Assembly (NCBI GenBank): GCA_037893225.1
Contig: JAZGUH010000623.1
Location: 248,001 to 312,000, forward strand
DNA from: Hippasteria phrygiana
Lineage: Eukaryota; Echinodermata; Asteroidea; Valvatida; Goniasteridae
DNA: 64,000 bases
Direction: 5' to 3'
Below the pieces are notes generated by a model, which made no database searches, was not told the origin of the DNA, and saw only the letters and a program-made list of their open reading frames with translations. Position 1 is the stretch's first letter. Each line of letters starts with the position of its first letter. Position numbers and translations under genes: made by a program. Shown here one piece after another: positions 36,428 through 47,200 of this stretch.

Positions 36428-38146
36428 CTATGAACATACCACAAAAAGAGCATAATTTTGTACAAAGACAATTGACTTATGGTTTGGTGAGTGCAAGTGA
36501 ATTGTCAGTAATTTTATGCTTGAAGAACCTTCCCATCACACACACAAAACAAATGAATTCTTTTTTGTACTTGGTCACAGTCACGCACTGGTGATGTGAT
36601 AGACGTTGTGGGAACCAAAATCGTTATGGGGGACAGAGAAATGTCCCCGTAACCCGGTCCTAATTTGTCTAACAAATAAAAATGCCCTCATAATTGCGTA
36701 CGGATGACGTCTATCCATGCCATTTTCAATTATTGTGTATGTTGCGCTTGGCTGCCCCAGCACCTCACTATAATAACCATACTCAAGGGGTTAATGAGTC
36801 TAGGTTCATATATTCCGTTTGCAGAAGGCATCCATGGTTATTCACTCAATTAAGTATTTACAGATAATTTGAACTACAAAATGCAAGTGAGACCCATATT
36901 CGAATCGGGCATTAGTGGCTGCAACTTTGGTTGCTAGACTGGTCAATACAGCCATAGATGGATAGAACACAAAGCACATGTATAATTGAAGGTGTTTTCT
37001 CATTTATTATCTGCATACATGTATATCGCCATTGACTGAAGTAATACAATACAGAACTGCATTCAAAGTTTGTGTTAAAACATTCAACTTAGTCACGAGT
37101 AATTTTCTGGGACATGACATAATTACACACAAATTGCATGTATCTGCATAAGATTTGAAGAAAATTAGAATTTTTGTTTGTAATATTCCTGTGTCTTGTT
37201 TTCCCCCGAAACCAAAATTTAGAATACTTCAGATAACTTAAACTTCATAATTTTTAACTGGTCATCCGAAATGGTTTCATAAATTACTAGAAAGGGCATA
37301 CATGTATATCTTCTTGCTATACTCGCATTAGAAATTCGATTTATGGGAGGAACAGTTCTAAATTATTATGTACACAGTTGAAGTTAGTTTTATCTCCGCT
37401 GGTTATGTTGTTTCTGGTAACAATTCGTTTTCAATAAACAAATAATTTATACATGTATTAAAAAAATGTACACATGAGACAATTCCTCTCCCATATGTCA
37501 TTACATTTTCCCAACCTAAAACCAATCAATTTATTTCTGATCTTGATCTGTTCCTGCCCAAAATCGCATTTCTGTTGATAACTGATAACTTTTTTTCTAG
37601 ATTCAGAAAGGGCAAGAGCTTTTAAAGTGACTTTCTTGAGAGGGTGAAATTTTTAGTCACAATAACGGCATATGTATTAGAACTGAAAAATAAAAACAAA
37701 TGTAAACTTATTGAAGTGCATGTACACACAAACATAAGTAATATACTGTTCTGAACGGCTGTATTCTCAAATGAATCGATATTACTTATTCAGTTGCATT
37801 CATGATGCCAAATACAATTAAATAATAAAAAGAGTAGACCCCAACAATCATCAAAGCATTCACAATTATTTCAAAGGAGACAACAGTTTGGATCGTTGAG
37901 TGAGGCAAGTCCCTGCTGCCAGGCATGTAAATTCTAAAGAAACCAGTCCATTTCATTTCGTATAAGGACATTACTCGGTTAAATCATATCTACACCTAAA
38001 AAGGAACAAATCTTGCTCACTGAGCTCGGTATAGAATTTACAGATACTTTGTGACACATTTCTAAATGACCTGCCTAATGACCTCCCATTCCATCCGGGT
38101 TGACCCCAGTAGCATAAAAATTACACTTCATTTATTTCCTCTGGGT

Positions 38147-38254
38147 TGACCTCCAAGGTCAGTGTTTATTTTCTGACTTGGATGACCTCTGAGGTTGGTC
38201 TATTTATTTCCTTGGATGACCTCTGAGGTTGGTCTATTTATTTCCTTGGATGAC
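38147..38254. repeat. 34-bp tandem repeat across the YME1L1 stop codon
   Basis: GATGACCTCTGAGGTTGG plus TCTATTTATTTCCTTG repeats at 38181 and 38215, and its start recurs at 38249; more diverged units extend left. The last codons and stop of YME1L1 lie in the rightmost unit. Confidence 0.85.
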
Positions 38255-41200
38255 ATCCCCGATCTCTTCGGCTGTCAGTGTCTCGTATGTCAGCAAAGCT
38301 TCGGCAAGCTGACAATGTTCCTTAGCATGAGCCTTCAGGATAGACTTAGCTCGCTCGTATGAGTCCTGACATTTTAGTAAATATAACAAAATGATGTTAA
38401 CATTTCTCAAAGTTATGCAAATCCAACCCCCCAAAATTCCTGCAAGCGTACCCCCAGTTGATCTCTAAAAAATTGTGTGGGAAACAATTTAGTTACAACC
38501 CACTATTTATTCCAGACTTACCCCGCCCCATACGAGATTTTGCCATTTTCTTTAAGAAACTGAATGAGCCACTACATCACAATCGATATTAATACTCTCC
38601 CCCTACTTTCAAAAAGAATTTTCCTGACCAAAAAACAAAAAAGGAGTGTTGCCTTTTCAGAACTTCTTGCAACTATGCTCCTGCTGAACCCTTAACCTGG
38701 ATACATCACTGGTTTATTCAAAATGGGTGTAAACCGATGTTGGTTAGGTGATGCCCATTACTCACCTTGAGTAGAACTCGGATCTCACTCTCAATCAAGG
38801 ACTGAGTTTCAGGACTTGGTTTCTGTCCGGTACCCATACTCATTTCATCTGCATTACTGTACGTCATCACTCCAAGCTGTGTGAAATATAAAGAGAAAGA
38901 TGGCTGATTTTGAAGCCTTATTCATCAACCAACCTGAATTTAACTTCATTCATTTATGTTTTCAAGGCAACATGAAAAAAACAAAATCTGTGAGTTGAGC
39001 TTTGAGTGATCAAGGATTTTTAAATTTCTAACATGGCATGCATGAACGGGCCTGAAATTTGTGTAGAATAATGAAATTTGGAGTAGGTCTTAAATTCACT
39101 TCAAAGATCTCTTGGCACAAACAAAAGAACAGCTTGTCCATCAGTCATTGCAAAACTGCGTCAGCAACAGCTACTATGCACTCCATGTAACATTCAACTC
39201 CAATTTAATCAAGTTTAATTTGAATGTAAAATGTGACCCACTCTACAAAAATGAGTCTGATGTGTTAAAAATACATTTTTAAGCTTTACAGTTGGTCTGA
39301 AAGAGCATGAAATATGCTTTCATTGGATATATGGCACAACTCTGTAGTGTAATACATTGTTTTTTTTAAGATTTGTTTCAGTGTGCTATTTTTTATAGTT
39401 ATATTTGAAACAAAATTATTTTTTCAATTTAAATATGTTACGGATACAAAGATTTACTGTAATTAACATGACAATGCAGCCTGTAACGCTTCAATGACAT
39501 ATTACACCGCCCTCACTGGGTAAAAATTATGGCCTACTCCATCCTACTTTCAGCACGGACCTTTTCACTCATGCCAAACTTGGTGACCATGAGCCTTGCA
39601 ATCTGTGTGGCCTGCTCAAAGTCGCTCGATGCTCCTGTCGTGATGTTATCGATCCCGAAGATGATCTCCTCGGCAACGCGGCCCCCCATGCAGACATCCA
39701 TCTGGGCCGTCAGCTGCAACTTTGTCTCGTTCCATTGGTCTTTGTCAGGGAGCAGCGATACCTGACACAAATGCATTTTAATTTGATTTTGAATTAAGTT
39801 ATTGATGTTGGATGGGATCTGCGGCGTGATCTGTCATCCACACAGACATCAGCCTATTATGCAGGGTAGGTTTTGCGTAATTCGTTGATTGTGCAAGATA
39901 GTTTTTACCAGGCAGAATCTGGCAATCTAACAAACATGCAGGGCACAATGATAGGTCTCTCTCCATTGATGTCACTTCCTACAGATTGCCACATGCATCC
40001 GCATTTTGGGCGTCAAATTTTCCTGACGCGCATCGGCTGCGCCGTATTTCAAAGAGCAACATGCGCGCGTGTTTAGAATATTTTGCACACTGCGCGCACG
40101 CGCACCTGATGGCGTTGAACATGCAGTTGTAATTTTTCTACGAAAATGGCGTCCTATGAGAGAGATCTATACATGTATATCAGATCATACTGGCCTGTCA
40201 CACGGTGCAGATCTACCATTTGAGCTCAACAATGACATAATTGGGCGACTGCCAACGTAGGGCATGAAAGGTTCAGTTGGTAGCGAGTCGGTATATAGTA
40301 ATCCAGAGGTCACAGGTTCAAGTCACACTTTTGTTAATTTGCTTTGTCCGCTCTAAAAAATATTTACCATCACCATACACTGCTATGATTTTGTTTTCTT
40401 TTCATCATTTACACATCAATTTATTTGTATTATCAATTTATCTTATGGGTTTTTTGTTTTTATATATTGATTCATTCATTAGTATTTTTATTTATTTATT
40501 AACATTGTGAGGGGTGAGTGTGAGGGGGGGGGGGGGTGTAACTTACATGTCCCAGTGTTGGTCCTCGAGGCATAATGGTCGCTTTATTGATATTCTTAGC
40601 CCCTTTAGTGTAGTAGGCAACCAGGGCGTGACCTCCCTCATGGTAGGCGGTGATCTTGCGACTGTTATCGTCAACTTGCGCGCTTTTCCTCTCTGGACCT
40701 AAGAAGTTAAACCCCACACAAAAAATGACAACAAACAACAGAAAACATCTATTTGAATTACCATTCAATAACCATGCAGACTCTCTTCATGTGATGTTTC
40801 TAGTCCATGTTAGATCACCTTGTGTAGTGATGGTAACAAGTGCGTAAGTAAGTTAACCTCTTGTGTCCGGCTGTTGTTGATGGGGGGCTGTGGAGTTGAG
40901 CGTAATGCAAACAATATGCACTACACTGAATAGAGTTGTCCTATTCATCGCACTTTATAGAGCCCCTTTCATGTGAATGAAAACTTCGCTTTAAAAAACT
41001 CCATCTATTCATTACACTCCCATTCAAATATATAGTTTAAACATGCATGGATTGGGTACGTGCAGGAATGCGCCTATAGTTGACAACCGGCCAGGTGGTC
41101 TTTTTCAAACTGCAAAGCTATGGCCGTCCGGATTCAAGACAATAATTAGTCAGGCGTGCCGCATGGTTGAAACCTAAGTCCACACGTGGTGTGAAAAATC

Positions 41201-44200
41201 GTATTGAAATTGGAAGATTAAGGACAGTTAGGGTTAACCCGACTTATGATAACTAAAACGTGGTCCACATGTAGTTGTATTGTTTACATCTAGCACTCAA
41301 CACAGTAGAAAGGGTCGAAAGACAGCCAACGCACCCATGAGTATTTTGTCTTTAGCGTACTCCAAGTCTGTCATGTCGATTGCATCTTTGCCCAATCTAG
41401 CTGCTTGCAGGGCAGCCTGGTTCACTAGATTCTCAATATCCGCTCCTGAAAGACGTAACACATTTTCACTATCACTTACTGCAAAAGTTTACTGTTGATA
41501 ATTACACAAGTGTGAATCTAGGAATGGGGAAGTATGAAAATATAGCCAAGAGACTCCCAAGTTCACTCACAAATGGCGATAGGTCAACTGAATACTTATC
41601 TCAGCCGCAAAACACAAAGAACATGGCCTCTCATCCACGTAGTCCATGTGAACCTTTCCTTGTGAACTTGATATCACTACTCACGTCATGAAGGTTTAAC
41701 AATAAGTTGATCATTTAGCAAGGATTGCATATTAATCTCCATACCTGTGAATCCAACCGTTCCTCTTGCAAGCATGTCCACATTAACCTCTGCGGAAACA
41801 AAATAGATAAAATATTAAAGATCAATACTGCGAACAGGCACTACAGATGTCATTACATTCCTTACCTACTGCTTGAGTTGGGTTTGAGTTGGCCATGAAA
41901 GAAAATAGCAAAGAAGTTTACTTACTGAAAATAAATCTGACCTCTTCCCCCTCCCCTTCCCCTACTTACCGTCACTCTGGGTAACTTTTGACAGGTACAG
42001 TTTCAAGATGTCTGTACGACCTTTGACATCTGGTTTAGGGACGACTACTTTCATGTCAAACCTGCCAGGTCTCGTCAAAGCTCTGATGAAAAAAGGGACA
42101 TTAAATTGAAAGATTTTGTTTAAAAAAAACTAACATGGGGTCCTGAGGATATAACTGATGTGTCAACAAACGAACGGAAAATGAACAAGATGTACCTTGC
42201 TGGAATTTGCTGGAATTTGCTAGATTAAGCCTTACTCCCACACGTTCTTGCCAGGAACATTCCTAAATCTTCCAAAACCCAGCACTGTGCAGTAAGCCAA
42301 TGGCTCATTCTTTGTACTTTAACTTTCAAGGTACATTAACGTTGTGAATACGGACGACGATCATAGCCGGAGTTTGAAAAAGACCACCTGGCCGGTTGGC
42401 GTCTGAAGGCACATTCCTGCACTTACTCAATCCATTCCAATCCATATTGTTCTTGAATGGAAGTGTCATGAATAGATGGGGCTTTTTCAAACAAAGCTTT
42501 CATTCACACAAAAGGAGGCTCCAATGCAATGAATAGGACCACTCTCTTCAGTGTGGTGCATATTGTTTGCATTTACACTTGGCTGCACAGCCCCGATATT
42601 GGCATACCAACCCGTCATCAATAACTGTTCAGTGCTAGAGGCCGAGCTCGACTCTCCTCAATCCTTCGGAGAAAAAACCCGGTGGATTTTGAAGGATCTT
42701 GGATCTTAGATTTAGTAAACTTGCCATTACCTAAAAACTGGGGATTACAATATAGAACCACAGGGATTGCCAGGGTTTCTGACATTTGAAATACAATGTA
42801 TTACTTGAATTGCTATTCTTGGCACTTTCAGTTATGGGTTTCCAAAGTCTCACCTACACAATGACCTCTTCAACAGGAAATGCATATATATTGATTTTCT
42901 TACGGATCCAGTGATTCAGGGAAGTTGGTTGCAGCTAGGACCACGATGCCCTCGTTCTGTTTGAAACCGTCCATTTCAGCCAATAGTTGGTTGATAGTCT
43001 GTCGGGCGTAGGGATGGAGGGGAGAGTCCACTCGCTTACCACCAACGGAGTCCAGCTCATCGATGAAGACAACGCAGGGGGCACTTGCTTTGGCCTCGGC
43101 TGTAATATGAATAGAGATGTGCATTTACAGGTAGTACTGAAACGGGTACCGTACTGAAACGGGTACCAGACTGAAACGGGTACCAAAATGAAACAGGTAC
43201 CAGACTGAAACGGGTACCAGACTGAAACGGGTACCAGACTGAAATGGGTACCAGACTGAAACGGGTACCAGACTGAAACGGGTACCAGACTGAAACGGGT
43301 ACCAGACTGAAACGGGTACCAGACTGAAACGGGTACCAGACTGAAGAAAAAAAAACATGGGTGACTCTTAAAACAGAACCTCGTTTGTATTTCATACTCA
43401 CCAAAGACATCTCTGACTCGCTTTGCTCCAGAGCCAACAAACATGTTGTCAAAGTCTGAGCCCGAGGCGTAGAAGAATGGCACGTCAGCTTCACCGGCTA
43501 CGGCTCTGGCTAACAGGGTCTTGCCGGTACCTGGTGACCCAATCAACATCACCCCTGCAGAGAACATGGGAATAAATAGCACAACTCTGTGTCTAAAACT
43601 CTCCCAACGTGTCCCAACTCAAAAATATCAACTTGAGTAATTATCTCCTAAACCACTGGCAGCGGAAGGGGCAGGGGGACCATTGGGGACACTTTTTCCA
43701 CTTGGGGGAAATGGCCCCCTACTTTTAGCAGTTCCGCATAAAGAAAAACAGCACCGGCGCTGCTTTGGCCCCCCCCACTTTCAAAAGTGTTCCGCCGCCG
43801 CTGTCCTATAAACCTGTTGTCTGACACAATTTATTCCAAAACTGGATGAATCAACGTCTCTAATCACCTTTTGGCAACCTGCCTCCCAGTTTGGTATATT
43901 TGTCCGGGTCCATCAGATAGCTGACGATGTCTTGAAGCTCACTCTTTGCCTCATCAACCTACAAGAGGGAAGAAAACAGACTCGGAGGCATTATAATCAG
44001 GACTGCTTATCTGTGAAATTTCCCTCTACTGCAGTCCCATGGCTGTAAAACACAGGGAGAATGCCCGAACATTTCCAGGCAATATGGACAAGCATGCAGT
44101 CCAACTAAAGATATACAACAACTGAGAATGGTCAGACTGTAGTAGTACCGCTCCACTCAAATGGCATAAATGATTCAAGAGGTGTATAATTCAGGAGATC

Positions 44201-47200
44201 ACAGGCGAATGCCTACTTCTAATGTCTAATACATTCCCCTCTGCAAGTCAGGGCATCTAATTAGACAAACATGACCCTCATTCAAGAACCTTTTCATACT
44301 TCAGTCTGAGCAGTCCTGAAATACGGAATATTGTCCGGTTTCCGACTACAAATACTTCATCTGTTCTCATTTTTTCAAAACCGAGTGACAATCACCTCTT
44401 CTCGTCAGCATGACTGCATTAAATAAATCTTTTCTCACTAGCCTGAACTATTCTGAATTTGTTCCACATTACAATGTTTGTCAAGTGTTTAGTAGATCAG
44501 TTTCCGACAGTTCTTGAAACCTTCCTTAACCCTCGCTCTCCAGGTGCCAAATTGGAGTGAACTACCCTATCTATCAAAACCTATCGAGTGACAGGTTGAG
44601 ACACACAAGCTGTGGGAGAGGAGAGGATTTGGTTTTCTGATAGGTTGTGATAGTTATAATAGTAGGAGGGTTAAAAAAAGCATGGGAGATTAACTGGAAT
44701 TGATGTAGGTGTGTAATCCTCACGCTATTTATGTAAACTCACACCAAAGACTATATTGTGATTCACACAGGTATTTTGGCTAGAAACCCTGCCAGACGCA
44801 TCAGATTGCATACTTTGACGCATTGACTTGTGTGCAGAGTGCAGCAAGGTCAAGCTGTCACCACAGATATACTGTGCTGCGTCTGGCAGGGTTAGGGTTA
44901 ATATGAGAAAGACTGGGATACTTACCAAACCATACTACTGTTTAATCTAACACAACTTGGGTAATCACACTTTATTCACACTTTAACCCTAACGGTGCCG
45001 AATCCATCTATTAAATCTTACCCCTCTAACATCGTCAAAGCTGACATCACGGACGTTCATACTGTCAACATTAGCAGGTCCCATGATTGATACCCGTGCT
45101 GTTGGGGAAAGGGTTACACATTTAGATTTCTCTCAACATCACTATGAATATGAAATGAGGTTCAAAACGTTTTCATTGATAAGTAAAGACCCTTCGACAT
45201 CACCAGTCTGCTCAAACCAATGCCATCATACTGGACCGCCTAGCCAAGAGTTATAAGACCAAGTTCCATTAACCCTAACTGTCCAAATCCGCCAAAATGT
45301 TGTTGCATTTTGATGGGTTAAGTACTGCAGAGCCTTGGCACCATTACTTTACATGGAGCTATGATGCCCCAACTTGTCCAAGTCCAAAGAATGTGCCATA
45401 GGTATACTGAACAGTGTTGAATTTTGACAGGTTGAGGACACTTCCCAGTAAAAGTACAACAGGGGCAGGGTTACAGATGAGAAGTTCACATCGAGCAAGC
45501 TGTGAACTGGACACAGCCCCATGTTAATTTCCTTTGGCCGTGCTGACTGTGCGACATGCATGGAGAACACTGCTGCAGGTTCATAGTCCGATAGATGCCG
45601 ACGACTTCTAGATTTAGCACAAAACTGCTGGCTAGTTCTAGGAGACTTTTACATGCCAAAACCTCAAAAAATGAATAAGAAATGGATCATTAAATTTGGA
45701 CAAAACCCATCTCTCGTCACCTTGCAGGAGATGAACAATATGGAAAGAGCCAAAGTCAGTCATTCTTTTTTGAGTCGCATAGAATTTTATACAAACACCG
45801 GGTACAGTAGCCACGGTAACAAACATCATGGGATCCACTAAACAGGCATGCAACTTGGGATTAAAAAACGAGGAAATTCCAATCTTTACAAGACTTTGTA
45901 CAGTGTTTTTCAATTTTCAATGCCATAAGTGTGAAGTAAAAAACAAGGAAATCAGCTGATCCAAGGCAAAGTTGCATGCCTGACAAAAAGATCTTCACTA
46001 TTGTGGTCATCCGTTTACTCAGTTATAGCGAATAATGGTGTACGTTGAAAACATCAGTTTTGGAGCCAAGGAGGATGTTCGTTAAAGCCAAATGTTTGGT
46101 ATAGCGGTGTTCGTTTTAGTGAAGTTTTACTGTACTATGAGCAGCTTCAAGACAGTTCAATATGGCGGCGTTGTTGGTTCAGGTCCCAAAGATGAACAGC
46201 GCGTACAGAGAACAGTATAACTCACCAAATACTGACACCATCTTGAAGTACAAATAGACCAGTACACCAATCACCAAGATAGTCATCCAGATCTTGAAAC
46301 GATCCGACTTCTTGGGCTCTTCCTTTCCCTTCAGGTAACCCTCGACAAATCCAATCTTGAAGGAGTCACCGTCAGCATACCGGGTTTCATTGGAGGACAA
46401 TGCGGAATCCAGTTTGTCACTCAGCTTGGACGGGTCACGTGATGTGACTATCTGCACACATAAAAGAAATATATTTTGTTTCCTTATAAATGATAAGCGT
46501 TATGTCAGTATGGAACACGTAATGAAAATTATTCCATTTCCTCTCTCTCAAGTGATTTGACAAAACTTTTGTGGTCATTCTCAGTGTATGCTCAATGCTT
46601 TCCGAGAGCCTGGGTAAAAAAATAAACAGGCTTACTCGCACCCACGACCTGCTGCTTACTAGTGCAGACGTCCTAACCCCTCAACCCCTGAGCTTGGTTG
46701 ATTCAACACAACTACAGCAGCAGTTACCATGTAATCAAATGTCAGACGATGGAATTTGTATGAGGAATTAAGGTGATCAGCTTGGCGTAGTGGTTCTTTA
46801 CTCGCTTTCCACCTCTAGTGACCCGGGTTCGATTCCCGTCCGGGTGGACTACGTGGATTAAGTTTTTAGTCCCTACGCGATTGCATGGGTTTGTCCAGAT
46901 AATAAATTGTTCTGTGGGATTTTCCTCCGTCTACTTCCCTCTACTAAAAAAATTTTTTTTCGTTGTCTTCTCTCAATTAAAAAACCTATGATCTGAGAGA
47001 AACAACACTACTGGACTGATCAGACGACCCAGGAAAATTAAGAAATAATACATGATGCACATTTAACAAGATCTTTACCCTTCGCTACGTCGTGTTTGGA
47101 GTCCCACCTGAGTAAGCTTGGTAATTTTTTCCCAGGCGTGATAAACACTTCATCAGAAAGGGTAAAAATCTAGTTTAAATTGATATCATCCAAATGTGAA

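Larger units (their letters stand above)
35960..38146. other. Tail-to-tail spacer between MTPAP and YME1L1
   Basis: No gene seen. It holds the empty-site repeat at about 36005-36185, family B MITEs (36207-36427 and a partial copy at about 36694-36795) and AT-rich sequence. The probable YME1L1 3' untranslated region begins left of 38234; TTTATT words (AATAAA on the minus strand) occur at about 38133 and 38165. Confidence 0.5.

Noticed and set aside
43057..43582. Open frames with [15 protein letters not shown] repeats
   Set aside because: Read-through of the 17-bp intronic minisatellite joined to a real YME1L1 exon; the GT/AG borders and family match place the intron there.
46771..46850. Functional tRNA gene
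   Set aside because: The B box is good, but the ends do not form an acceptor stem and SINE body sequence continues.
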